NCBI GenBank assembly: GCA_016789225.1
Contig: JAEURI010000103.1
Coordinates: 1 to 47,226, forward strand
Reading direction: 5' to 3'
DNA length: 47,226 nucleotides
Source: Anaerolineales bacterium
Lineage (GTDB): Bacteria > Chloroflexota > Anaerolineae > Anaerolineales > Villigracilaceae
Positions 1 through 7,580 of the stretch are shown here, piece after piece. The number at the start of each line of letters is the position of its first letter. Positions within the stretch are counted from its first letter, which is position 1. Made by a program: the position numbers and the translations under genes. The notes below the pieces were generated by a model. That model worked only from the letters and a program-made list of their open reading frames with translations. It did not search any database and was not told where the DNA came from.

Positions 1-789
1 CGTCCATGCGAGGGAATCCAAAATGCGGCTGGCGACGATGGCCTTCGGGTCGGCTTGAATGATGGTCTTCAAGGCCGGGATGATCTTATGCGGCTGCAAC
101 ACCTCCACATACAAGTCGCCGCGCGCCGCCATGAGTTGACCGTGCCTGGATTTTTCCTTGCGCGCATAGTCCAACCCCTTTTGCGTCTCGATCTTCGAGA
201 CGACCTCAGCATTCGGCAGCAGACTCTTCACTTCATCCACATCCGCCGCGGATTCGACATACGAAAGCATCACCTTCGTCAGCCGGAGTTCCTTCATCGC
301 GGCGAGATAAGCGCGGTCGGTTTCGGTGAGAGTACCTTCGATCTCTAGCGACGGATGAATAATATTGACCGACTCGCCCGGTCCCACCATGCGGCGCGGA
401 CCGTCTTCGAGGATGAGTCGTTTTCCATCCACCGCCGCCACACGGACGCGCTCATTACCGTCCGAGAAATAGGCATCCACCGGCGTACTGACGCGGACAG
501 CGTGACTCAGTTTCACTTCCGTAAACGGCGGCAGGGCAGGTTCCGTCACGCGTAGTTGACGACCTTTCAAATCCACCCATAACGGCATAAAGCTCTCACC
601 GCCGTCCCCGGCGGCGAAGACGCTGCGGGGAGTAGCCTTTATTTTCGAGAGCCGCTCCAACACCTTACGATGTGACTCCTTCAATGGCATGACTGTATTC
701 AGCCGCAGCCCGCTCACGATGGGATGCGCAGCCACTTCATCGATGAACGAGGCGTAGGGTGGGATGGTGACGAGGGCGGAGAGCTTCAT
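1..789 (-). CDS. Pyruvate-kinase-like protein, 3' part beyond the window
   Basis: An open frame of 263 codons runs from ATG at 787-789 off the left edge, so the C-terminus is missing. The translation resembles the pyruvate kinase barrel. RLN near residue 30 matches the MRLN motif, VSKIETQKGL matches the catalytic-lysine strand (SKIEN..G), and AARGDLYVEV matches the ARGDLGVE loop. The SHG that normally follows RLN is absent, and the region before residue 160 is only loosely B-domain-like, so it may not be a true glycolytic enzyme. Pyruvate kinase transfers phosphate from phosphoenolpyruvate to ADP; whether this divergent copy does so is not shown. It lies downstream of the vWA gene on the same strand, separated by a strong hairpin. 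The start has only a weak Shine-Dalgarno sequence. Confidence 0.68.
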   Translation of the reverse strand, partial: MKLSALVTIPPYASFIDEVAAHPIVSGLRLNTVMPLKESHRKVLERLSKIKATPRSVFAAGDGGESFMPLWVDLKGRQLRVTEPALPPFTEVKLSHAVRVSTPVDAYFSDGNERVRVAAVDGKRLILEDGPRRMVGPGESVNIIHPSLEIEGTLTETDRAYLAAMKELRLTKVMLSYVESAADVDEVKSLLPNAEVVSKIETQKGLDYARKEKSRHGQLMAARGDLYVEVLQPHKIIPALKTIIQADPKAIVASRILDSLAWT

Positions 790-799
790 AGTTAATCTC

Positions 800-826
800 G
801 TAGGGGCGGGGTTACCCCGCCCCTAC
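800..826. repeat. GC-rich palindrome (hairpin) between two minus-strand genes
   Basis: A 12-bp perfect inverted repeat, GTAGGGGCGGGG / CCCCGCCCCTAC, with a 3-nt loop. It lies in the 45-nt gap between the stop of the vWA gene and the start of the pyruvate-kinase-like gene. No T-run follows on the minus strand, so it is not a classical intrinsic terminator. It could be a dispersed REP-type palindrome that stabilises mRNA or attenuates read-through. Confidence 0.7.
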
Positions 827-834
827 CGTATCAT

Positions 835-1794
835 TTACAACTTCAACGTCGTCCCGCAGAAGCCGCACTTGAACATCCCATCCGCATTGACCGGGATGGG
901 CGCACCGCAGCGTGGACAGATCATCTCGATCGGCTTGCTGATCTGCTTGACCTTGTTCTCGTCCTGACGCGCGCGCATGTTGTTCTGGAAGTCGCCGAAG
1001 TAGCCCCACGAACGGGCGACCAGGCCCATGGCGTAATCCACGGCACGTTGTTCGTCTTCGATGTGGAAGATCTTCTGCGCGCCGATGGCCTTGCCCCATT
1101 GCTCGTCCACCTGGTCACCTTTCTTGCCTGTTGGGCGGCGCAGGAACCAGGTGTTCCACGTCCGGGTCAGCTTTTGCCATTCATCGATGGCGTCGAAGTC
1201 GCCGGCTTTGTCGCCGAGATAATGCTCGATCTGTTTTCCATAAACCTTTGGGTGCATGGTGATATCGCCAAAGACGATCAGAAACGGGGGCTCTTCGGCA
1301 TTGGGGATTTCCACATGCGTGTTGACCCAGCGCGCGAACAGACCATACGACTCGGGCGCATCCCCTCCCCCGCCTTCGCCGTAGAGCGAGCCGAGCAATT
1401 GTTCCAGGTCGAAGCCGCTCGCAAAGGACGTCACCTGGATCGGCCAGCGGTCCACACCAGCATCGCCGATGGCGGCAAAACAAATTTCCACATCTGGGCG
1501 GTATTGCGAGAGCGTGTTGTACAACAAAGGCAGGCGGTCGAAAATTTCAAAAGGCCAGTTCGCCATCGAGCCGGTCACGTCGATCGCCACGATCAGCGGA
1601 TTCTTCGACTGCGTGCTGATGCTCTTCTTCGCGTCGATGATCTTCTCGTTCGGCCCCGTGCGTCCCTGATACGTGCGCGGACCTGCCGCCTTGGCCCGCT
1701 CGGCAGAGACGGCCCGCTTCGGCGCGGCTGTTGGGGCGTACGCATATTTTGCCGAACCGTACCACGCGCTGGTATCTTCATCCCATGAATACAT
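835..1794 (-). CDS. von Willebrand factor A domain protein with C-terminal zinc ribbon
   Basis: This 319-residue protein has a vWA fold at about residues 66-260. The metal-ion-dependent adhesion site begins DVTGS (D72, T74, S76), a Thr variant of DxSxS. A glycine-rich GEGGGGDAPES segment supplies the third MIDAS region. Residues 291-319 form a zinc ribbon with C293, C296, C310 and C313. There is no signal peptide or membrane segment, so it should be cytoplasmic. Such proteins commonly serve as Mg-dependent protein-binding scaffolds, for example with ATPase partners, but no partner gene is adjacent. The ATG start is preceded by a good AAGGAG Shine-Dalgarno sequence. The specific role is unknown. 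Confidence 0.88.
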   Translation of the reverse strand: MYSWDEDTSAWYGSAKYAYAPTAAPKRAVSAERAKAAGPRTYQGRTGPNEKIIDAKKSISTQSKNPLIVAIDVTGSMANWPFEIFDRLPLLYNTLSQYRPDVEICFAAIGDAGVDRWPIQVTSFASGFDLEQLLGSLYGEGGGGDAPESYGLFARWVNTHVEIPNAEEPPFLIVFGDITMHPKVYGKQIEHYLGDKAGDFDAIDEWQKLTRTWNTWFLRRPTGKKGDQVDEQWGKAIGAQKIFHIEDEQRAVDYAMGLVARSWGYFGDFQNNMRARQDENKVKQISKPIEMICPRCGAPIPVNADGMFKCGFCGTTLKL

Positions 1795-1824
1795 TTCTCA
1801 CTTCTCCTTTGTGTGAATAAAATC

Positions 1825-1913
1825 GACCATAGACCATTGACCATTGACCATGACAGTTCTTCCATCGTCCATGGTCCGTCGTCTGCTATCGTCAACCGTC
1901 CATCGTCCGTATC
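1825..1913. repeat. Degenerate heptanucleotide tandem repeats
   Basis: Four consecutive 7-bp units (GACCATA, GACCATT, GACCATT, GACCATG) occupy 1825-1852. Looser heptads of the type CCATCGT/CCGTCGT continue to about 1913. The array fills the gap between the vWA gene and the NadM-like gene and supplies the last codons of the latter. It resembles the short tandem repeats scattered between genes in several bacterial groups. Confidence 0.6.
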
Positions 1914-2440
1914 TGCATCGCCAACGTCTCCAACCCGAACTCGCGCCGGAAGCGTTCATCCAGTTTGTTCTCTTCGATGAATTGCGCGACTCGCGGCGGG
2001 ACCCAGTCCTGCCAGCCTTCCCCATTTGCCATCAGCACGCGGACGGTCGTTCCGTCGATGCGCAGATGCTCCGATGGGTCGAGCCAGTCCACGGGTCGCA
2101 TGAGGCGGTAATCGTCCTTCATTAGATTCGCCACATAGGGGTTATCCGTCACGAAGGCATCCAGGCTTCCGAACATTTCCTTCACCATCGCCCGCCAACG
2201 CGGACCGTCGTCCAGATCGGGCACGGGGATGATCTCGTAGTTTGTGAAGTCAGGAAGCGCCAGCCTGAGCATGGACTCGGTTTCAGCCAGGGTGAAGGGA
2301 TTGCGCAGGTTGTAACGGTTGGACGAGCCGACGCCGATCAGGGCATGCCCCGCCCCATTGCACAAGGCGCGCAAGACCGCCGCCTGCCCCAAATGCAAGG
2401 GCTTCCAGCGGGCGATCATGGCGATGCGGGTGAATTGCAT
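1892..2440 (-). CDS. NadM-like nicotinamide-nucleotide adenylyltransferase family protein
   Basis: The 182-residue protein matches the small nucleotidyltransferase superfamily. An N-terminal strand is followed by KPLHLGQ (H16, Q19), equivalent to the HxGH nucleotide-binding motif but with Gln for the second His. SSNRYNLRNPFTLAE resembles the NadM region that precedes the helical part, and DGTTVRVLM near the C-terminus matches the SGTxVR-type ATP-binding signature. Archaeal-type NadM joins ATP to NMN to make NAD. The altered HxGH makes the precise substrate uncertain; a related cytidylyltransferase-like activity is possible. The last residues are encoded inside the heptamer repeat, so the C-terminus is probably not conserved. 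The gene diverges from the radical SAM gene, and its start lies 6 nt from a TATAAT box. Confidence 0.75.
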   Translation of the reverse strand: MQFTRIAMIARWKPLHLGQAAVLRALCNGAGHALIGVGSSNRYNLRNPFTLAETESMLRLALPDFTNYEIIPVPDLDDGPRWRAMVKEMFGSLDAFVTDNPYVANLMKDDYRLMRPVDWLDPSEHLRIDGTTVRVLMANGEGWQDWVPPRVAQFIEENKLDERFRREFGLETLAMQIRTMDG

Positions 2441-2446
2441 TTGCCG

Positions 2447-2452
2447 ATTATA
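2447..2452 (-). promoter_or_regulatory. -10 box (TATAAT) giving a probably leaderless mRNA for the NadM-like gene
   Basis: On the minus strand a perfect TATAAT ends 6 nt before the ATG at 2438-2440. Transcription starting about 7 nt downstream would begin at the start codon. No convincing -35 box and no Shine-Dalgarno sequence are visible. Confidence 0.42.
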
Positions 2453-2533
2453 ACTCGCCCATTTCGGTAAAACGCATTTCTTAGTGGCTTAGTGACTTTG
2501 GGCCTTCGTGGTTACTTATTAATTCCAAGTGCA

Positions 2534-2562
2534 TTGCGGATTTAGAATAAATGTTCTATAAT
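2534..2562 (+). promoter_or_regulatory. Promoter of the radical SAM gene, likely leaderless
   Basis: TTGCGG at 2534-2539 and TATAAT at 2557-2562 are separated by 17 nt. The ATG at 2569 follows the -10 box by only 6 nt, so the transcript would begin at or next to the start codon. No Shine-Dalgarno sequence precedes the ATG, which agrees with this. Confidence 0.6.
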
Positions 2563-2568
2563 TAAACT

Positions 2569-3813
2569 ATGAACGCCCTCGACACCCTCGTCGAACTCTC
2601 CAGCCAGATGACCTTGGAACACGCCGAGGAATCGCGCGTTTCAGTTGCCCCCGGTGGTCGAGTAGTCCCGAGCGGTAGCGAGGGACGTATCGAGACCACC
2701 ACCGAGCCATCGAAACCGGGCTGTTACTCCCCAAAAGCTCGCCCTGAGTTTACCGAACGGGAACAACGTGCCGCCTTCGTCCACCCGGCGCAACTGCCGA
2801 ACGGCAAAAGCATCAAACTCCTCAAGACCCTGCTTTCTTCTGCGTGTGAGAGAGACTGTTACTACTGTCCCTTCCGCGCCGGGCGGGATTTTCGCCGCGC
2901 CACTTTCAAGCCCGATGAGTTCGCAGGCTTGTTCAGCAAAATGAATCAGAGTGGCTTCGCTCAGGGCGTCTTTCTCAGCTCCGGCATTGCAGCCGGAGGC
3001 GTCCGCACCATGGACAAGCTGCTCGACACCGCCCACATCCTGCGCAAAACGCACAGCTTCAAAGGCTATCTGCATCTCAAGATCATGCCCGGCTCCGAGA
3101 AGGATCAGGTCTATCGCGCCATGCAGCTCGCCGACCGCGTCTCGGTCAACCTCGAAGCGCCCAGCACCGAACGCCTCGCCAAACTCGCACCGCATAAAAT
3201 TTTCATCGAAGAACTCATGCGACCGCTCCGGTGGGTGGAAGAGATTCGCCGCACGGTCCCTGCCCATAAATTTTGGAACGGCAAATATCCCAGCACGGTC
3301 ACGCAGTTTGTAGCAGGCGGCTCCGACGAAAGCGACCTCGAACTGCTCAACACCACCCAATGGCTGATGAAGAACGTCCGCCTCAAACGTGCTTATTTTT
3401 CCGCCTTCCACCCCATTCTTGATACGCCCCTCGAAAACAAAGCCGCCGTGAATCCCATGCGCGAGCATCGCCTATATCAGGCATCTTTCTTGTTACGTGA
3501 CTATGGCTTTGAACTCGAAGACCTGCCCTTTGCTTCGGATGAAAACCTTCCGCTTCACACCGACCCGAAGCTGGCGTGGGCGCAAATGAACTTGATCCAC
3601 GCTCCGATCGAAGTGAACCTGGCTGACAAGCAACAGCTCATCAAGATTCCCGGCGTCGGCATGAAAGGCGCAGATGCGATCCTCTCCGCGCGGCGGCTTC
3701 AAAAACTGCGTGACCTCTCTGCCCTGAAAAAACTAGGCATCATCGCCGAGCGCGCCGCACCGTATGTCTTACTAGACGGCAAACGCATGGCAAGTCAGCT
3801 TTCAATGTTCTAG
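2569..3813 (+). CDS. Radical SAM protein with C-terminal helix-hairpin-helix (putative DNA modification/repair)
   Basis: This 414-residue protein carries the radical SAM 4Fe-4S motif CERDCYYC (C93, C97, C100) at the start of the barrel. A helix-hairpin-helix DNA-contact motif, IPGVGMKGADAIL, lies near residue 360. The family is the one annotated as putative DNA modification/repair radical SAM protein, often found beside a uracil-DNA-glycosylase-like gene and a small DNA metabolism protein. Neither partner is adjacent here. The expected activity is S-adenosylmethionine-dependent radical chemistry on DNA, but the reaction is not established. Residues about 29-44 are encoded by an inserted palindrome (separate entry) in the linker before the barrel. 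The start is the ATG 6 nt after a TATAAT box. Confidence 0.88.
   Translation: MNALDTLVELSSQMTLEHAEESRVSVAPGGRVVPSGSEGRIETTTEPSKPGCYSPKARPEFTEREQRAAFVHPAQLPNGKSIKLLKTLLSSACERDCYYCPFRAGRDFRRATFKPDEFAGLFSKMNQSGFAQGVFLSSGIAAGGVRTMDKLLDTAHILRKTHSFKGYLHLKIMPGSEKDQVYRAMQLADRVSVNLEAPSTERLAKLAPHKIFIEELMRPLRWVEEIRRTVPAHKFWNGKYPSTVTQFVAGGSDESDLELLNTTQWLMKNVRLKRAYFSAFHPILDTPLENKAAVNPMREHRLYQASFLLRDYGFELEDLPFASDENLPLHTDPKLAWAQMNLIHAPIEVNLADKQQLIKIPGVGMKGADAILSARRLQKLRDLSALKKLGIIAERAAPYVLLDGKRMASQLSMF
2653..2700. repeat. REP-like imperfect palindrome inserted in frame within a CDS
   Basis: The 48-nt element begins GGTGGTCGAGTAGTCCC and ends GGGACGTATCGAGACCACC, forming an imperfect inverted repeat around GAGCGGTAGCGA. 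Its length is a multiple of three, it has no stop in the coding frame, and it encodes a Gly/Arg/Ser/Glu-rich linker. Similar palindromes are known as intergenic dispersed repeats in GC-rich bacteria; finding one inside a gene suggests in-frame insertion. Confidence 0.68.
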
Positions 3814-3819
3814 CGGTAC

Positions 3820-3837
3820 GACAAAGTTCACTTTGTC
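3820..3837. repeat. Short palindrome GACAAAG-TTCA-CTTTGTC
   Basis: A perfect 7-bp stem with a 4-nt loop starts 7 nt after the radical SAM stop codon. There is no T-run behind it. It may act as a weak terminator or mRNA end-protecting hairpin, or be another dispersed palindrome. The rest of the 101-nt gap before the DUF58 gene shows only the -10 box described separately. Confidence 0.5.
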
Positions 3838-3901
3838 CAGTAGCGGGTAATTCACAAGCTGAAGCTCCCTGGCACCGCCCGCCAAGGCAGGTGTGCAGTA
3901 C

Positions 3902-3907
3902 TATAAT
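3902..3907 (+). promoter_or_regulatory. -10 box before the DUF58 gene, likely leaderless
   Basis: A perfect TATAAT ends 7 nt before the ATG at 3915. No good -35 hexamer lies 16-18 nt upstream. The spacing repeats that seen at the two preceding genes. Confidence 0.4.
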
Positions 3908-3914
3908 TCCCAGT

Positions 3915-5201
3915 ATGAAACCCGCTCTACGGTTGAACGCAAAAGTCCTGCCGGTCATTGCCGCAATTGCACTGTTCATGCAAATCCTAGACCCCTCCCG
4001 CGTGTGGGTCATACTCTTTATTGGTATTGGCGGCACCTGGCTTTTCTGTCTCTGGTGGGTTCGCGGGCTGGCCAGTTCGCTCCACTTCAAACGTGAAATG
4101 CGCTTCGGCTGGGCACAGGTGGGAGATAAACTCGAAGAACGTTTCACCCTCACCGACCAATTCAGCCTGCCTGCCGTCTGGGTCTCCGTACAGGATCATT
4201 CCACCCTTCCCGATCACTATGCATCCGTCGCCATTGGCGTGGAAGGCAATAGCACCTCCCAATGGAAGATCACCTCTCAATGCACACGCCGCGGGGTCTT
4301 CACCCTCGGTGGCACGACCCTCGAAACCGGCGATCCCTTCGGCATTTACACCCTCACCCTAAAAGACCCTTCTTCATCCACACTGGTGGTCATGCCGCCT
4401 GTCGTCTCTTTGCCGCGCTTCGAAGTGCTCACCAGCGGCTGGGCGGGCGAAGGCAGGCCAAATCCGCGCTCGTTGGAAGAAACCATCAACGCCTCCTTCA
4501 CCCGCGAAATGGTTCCCGGCGACCCCATGCGACTCATTCACTGGGGCACGACCGCGCGCAGGAACAAGTTCTACGTCCGCGAGTTCGATGGCACCCACGC
4601 CGGAGACTGGTGGATTCTGCTCGACCTGTACAAGCATTCTCAAGTCGGCACAGGCTCCCACTCCACCGAGGAACACGCCGTCATTCTCGCCTCTTCGCTC
4701 ATCACACAAGGACTCAGCGAGGAATATTCGGTTGGGCTCGCCATCAACGGCCATGCGCCAGATTGGCACATTCCACGCCGCAACGAATATCAAGCGCGCG
4801 CCCTGCTCAAAGCCCTGGCTGTGGCTTCTCCATCTGAACACTCCCTCAAGGAATTTCTGGAGCGCACCAGCAAGTCACTGGGCCGGCGCAGTAGTCTGCT
4901 CATCATCACCGCCTCCTCCGATTCATCCTGGATCGAATCCCTCATTCCGCTCATGCGCCGCGGCATTCTGCCCACGGTTTTCCTGCTCGACATCAACACC
5001 TTTGGCGGTCATGCCGAACTTCAACCCATCTCGTCCACGCTTCAATCGCTTGGCCTGCGTTGTCACATCATCCCCAGTGAATTGCTCGATAACAAAGGCA
5101 TCCGTCCCGGGCACGAGGGCGAATGGGAGTGGCGCGTTACAGCGACCGGCAAGGCCATCCCCGTCCACAAACCGGTTGCCGATTGGAAGGGCCTGGGATG
5201 A
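3915..5201 (+). CDS. DUF58 domain membrane protein
   Basis: The ATG at 3915 gives 428 residues; an in-frame GTG at 3891 is less likely because the -10 box lies between the two. Two hydrophobic helices occupy roughly residues 5-50. A beta-rich region follows, then the DUF58 signature PGDPMRLIHWGTTAR at about residues 199-213, followed by VREF. The C-terminal part is vWA-like. DUF58 proteins typically sit in operons with a MoxR AAA+ ATPase and a transglutaminase-like membrane protein. Here the transglutaminase partner overlaps the stop codon by 4 nt (ATGA), but no MoxR gene is present in the window. Function in envelope protein assembly or processing is inferred from this association only. Confidence 0.88.
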   Translation: MKPALRLNAKVLPVIAAIALFMQILDPSRVWVILFIGIGGTWLFCLWWVRGLASSLHFKREMRFGWAQVGDKLEERFTLTDQFSLPAVWVSVQDHSTLPDHYASVAIGVEGNSTSQWKITSQCTRRGVFTLGGTTLETGDPFGIYTLTLKDPSSSTLVVMPPVVSLPRFEVLTSGWAGEGRPNPRSLEETINASFTREMVPGDPMRLIHWGTTARRNKFYVREFDGTHAGDWWILLDLYKHSQVGTGSHSTEEHAVILASSLITQGLSEEYSVGLAINGHAPDWHIPRRNEYQARALLKALAVASPSEHSLKEFLERTSKSLGRRSSLLIITASSDSSWIESLIPLMRRGILPTVFLLDINTFGGHAELQPISSTLQSLGLRCHIIPSELLDNKGIRPGHEGEWEWRVTATGKAIPVHKPVADWKGLG

Positions 5202-7573
5202 TCCTGCGTCTCATGCGTCCTCTCTTTACTGCGGATGCGGTCGGCATTCTACTTGTCACTGCCGCACTTGGCGTGCTGCCCTCCGGCATCGCCGCCTCTG
5301 TGCCAGACATTATAGATACGCAAAAACTTTTCCTCGTCTGTCTCGCTGCCGCAGCCGTCGGCTTGGGCTGGAGCAAAACTCAAAGAAACGGGATTCAGGC
5401 ATCGGCGGGGATCGCGGCGCTGGGTCTCCTCTTTATCTGGATTCTTGGCGCGCGTCTGACTCAGCCGTTGCTGGATCTCTTTGCTGCATCCTTCTCCACG
5501 TTGAAGCAGATTCTCCCCGCCATCCGATCTGACTCGCCCATAGACACATCCGCCATTCAAGAGGCATGGGCGGTCATCGCTGCAGCATCTGCGGTCTTGT
5601 GGGCTCGCCTGCAAAGCTGGCTGGGCGGTTTCAATACAAGCACAGCAGTCAACGACACGCTCATTCGCAGTCTGTTTTGGGTTCTGATTCACTGGCTTGT
5701 CTCTGCCTGGGCCGGGTGGTTCACTGAAAAGCGCAAGGCTCTGGTTGCGCTGCTGCCCGCATTGACCTTGCTGACTCTTGTAACGTCATACAGCGAAAGA
5801 CGGGTCGAACATCTTTTGGCGATGTTTGTCATCCTGTTTTTGCTGATGGGCCTTTGGCATTACAGAACCCACACCATATTCTGGCAAAAGAACCGCGTCG
5901 ATTTTTCCGAGAGCCTTCCGGTTGACATTGGCTTGTCTGTGATTCTGATTACGTTGACCTTCACCGCCCTGGCGGCCATGACGCCTTCGCTTTCATGGAA
6001 CGACATCGTTGAGCTTCTGCGCAGGCGTGAGAATCCTGCGGCTGAAATGCTTGGCGTTCAAAGACCGCCCGCATCGCCCCGGCCCGCGGCCACACAACAA
6101 CCGTCCATGCCGCGCGAGCATTTGCTTACAGGCGGCTATGCCAACTCAGAAAAGATCGTCATGACGATCCGTACCGGTGAGCTTCCGCCGATGCCAAATG
6201 AAATGCTTCCCGCACCCGCGCCGCGTTATTACTGGCGCAGCGTCGTCTACGATCGTTACCTGCTCACGGGTTGGGGCACAAGCACTGTCAGCAGGCAAAA
6301 TGTCCCTGCCAATACGCCGTTGCTTCCCGGTCTGTTGAACGATTATCGCCTGATCAAAATGGATGTACATATGTTGCAGCCGGAAGGCCGACTGTTTTGG
6401 AGCGCGACCTTGTTCAGCGTCGACATGCCTTTCACTGCCCATTGGCGCCTCCGCCCAACCTCAGACCTGTTCGCTGACCAGATGGTTTTGATGCAGGCCG
6501 ATATGTTTTCCGCCTCGCTGGAGGCTGTGTCCTATCATGCCGAGGCGTATGTTCCCACTCCCACCATTGCTCAATTACGCTCGGCATCCACGGAATATCC
6601 CGAAGCCATTCTTGATCATTATCTTGCCCTCCCACATGATATCCCGGCCCGAGTCGGCAGCCTTGCGCTTGATATCACCAAAGGAGTCGATAATTCATAC
6701 GACAAGGCTCAAGCCATCGAGACCTATCTTCGAAAGAATTACCCCTACGATTTGGAAGTCCCCGCTCCCCCGCCCGGCCAGGACGTGACCGATTATTTTC
6801 TCTTTGACCTCAAAAAAGGCTACTGCGATTACTATGCCACGGCCATGGTCGTGCTGGCGCGCTTCAACGGTCTGCCAGCCCGTTTTGTTTCCGGGTATTC
6901 CCCCGGCAGCTACGATGCGGTACGCGCGCAATATATCGTCCGCGAATTGAACGCCCATTCCTGGGCGGAGGTCTATTTCCCCGGGGTCGGCTGGGTTGAG
7001 TTCGAACCGACCGCTTCTCTGCCGATGATCGACCGGCAGAGCGAAGAACCATCCATTTCACCATACCCGCAGGATCAAGAATCCGCTGCCAGGTTATTGA
7101 CTCGTTTCAGGCTGGAACGAATCCTGATCTGGCTTTCGCCTGTCATCGGTCTGATTGTCCTGGTTTATCTCTACTACGCCGTCATTCAACCCTGGCGGCT
7201 TCTCCGCCTGGAGCCCGCGCTTGCCATTCATCGCATCTACCAAAACTTTTACCGCGCTGGCCGTCCGCTCGTCGGCGCATGGGAACGTTCCGGCACATCT
7301 TCTGAATATCTCGATACGATCATGGAGATCGCAAATGAACTTGAGGCAGGCTCAAGAAAGCCTTTCGATCTCTTAAAAGAGAACGCGGCTGATCTGACGC
7401 GCATCTATCAAAGATCCCTTTTTGCGGACTATCACGCCAAAAAACAGGATGCAGTCCGCGCATGGAAGCGCTGGTCGCACCTGCGCAGGCAATTAGCAGC
7501 TGCAAAGATGGCTGCCTACTGGATGAAGTTCAAGAAGACAAAAGCTTCGTCTGCCTTGAGAACCACGCAGTAG
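5198..7573 (+). CDS. TgpA-like membrane transglutaminase-family protein
   Basis: The ATG at 5198 overlaps the upstream stop, giving 791 residues. The N-terminal half (about 1-270) holds around seven transmembrane helices. An extracytoplasmic region follows, with a transglutaminase-like papain-fold core. The catalytic Cys is C543 in KKGYCDYYATAMV, His is H587 in NAHSWAEVY, and the acidic residue is E603 in VEFEPT (Asp in most relatives). A further helix near residue 645 (WLSPVIGLIVLVYLYYAV) precedes a cytoplasmic helical tail like DUF4129. The whole layout matches TgpA/DUF3488 proteins, which are protease- or transamidase-like. It is co-transcribed with DUF58. It ends 7 nt from the stop of the convergent patatin gene, with no terminator hairpin visible. 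Confidence 0.92.
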   Translation: MILRLMRPLFTADAVGILLVTAALGVLPSGIAASVPDIIDTQKLFLVCLAAAAVGLGWSKTQRNGIQASAGIAALGLLFIWILGARLTQPLLDLFAASFSTLKQILPAIRSDSPIDTSAIQEAWAVIAAASAVLWARLQSWLGGFNTSTAVNDTLIRSLFWVLIHWLVSAWAGWFTEKRKALVALLPALTLLTLVTSYSERRVEHLLAMFVILFLLMGLWHYRTHTIFWQKNRVDFSESLPVDIGLSVILITLTFTALAAMTPSLSWNDIVELLRRRENPAAEMLGVQRPPASPRPAATQQPSMPREHLLTGGYANSEKIVMTIRTGELPPMPNEMLPAPAPRYYWRSVVYDRYLLTGWGTSTVSRQNVPANTPLLPGLLNDYRLIKMDVHMLQPEGRLFWSATLFSVDMPFTAHWRLRPTSDLFADQMVLMQADMFSASLEAVSYHAEAYVPTPTIAQLRSASTEYPEAILDHYLALPHDIPARVGSLALDITKGVDNSYDKAQAIETYLRKNYPYDLEVPAPPPGQDVTDYFLFDLKKGYCDYYATAMVVLARFNGLPARFVSGYSPGSYDAVRAQYIVRELNAHSWAEVYFPGVGWVEFEPTASLPMIDRQSEEPSISPYPQDQESAARLLTRFRLERILIWLSPVIGLIVLVYLYYAVIQPWRLLRLEPALAIHRIYQNFYRAGRPLVGAWERSGTSSEYLDTIMEIANELEAGSRKPFDLLKENAADLTRIYQRSLFADYHAKKQDAVRAWKRWSHLRRQLAAAKMAAYWMKFKKTKASSALRTTQ

Positions 7574-7580
7574 CCCAACG

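Noticed and set aside
1048..1788. A 246-codon plus-strand ORF opposite the vWA gene
   Set aside because: It lies wholly antisense to a gene with clear vWA and zinc-ribbon motifs, and its translation has no recognisable domain.
2641..3468. A 275-codon minus-strand ORF inside the radical SAM gene
   Set aside because: It is the antisense shadow of a gene with intact CxxxCxxC and HhH motifs.
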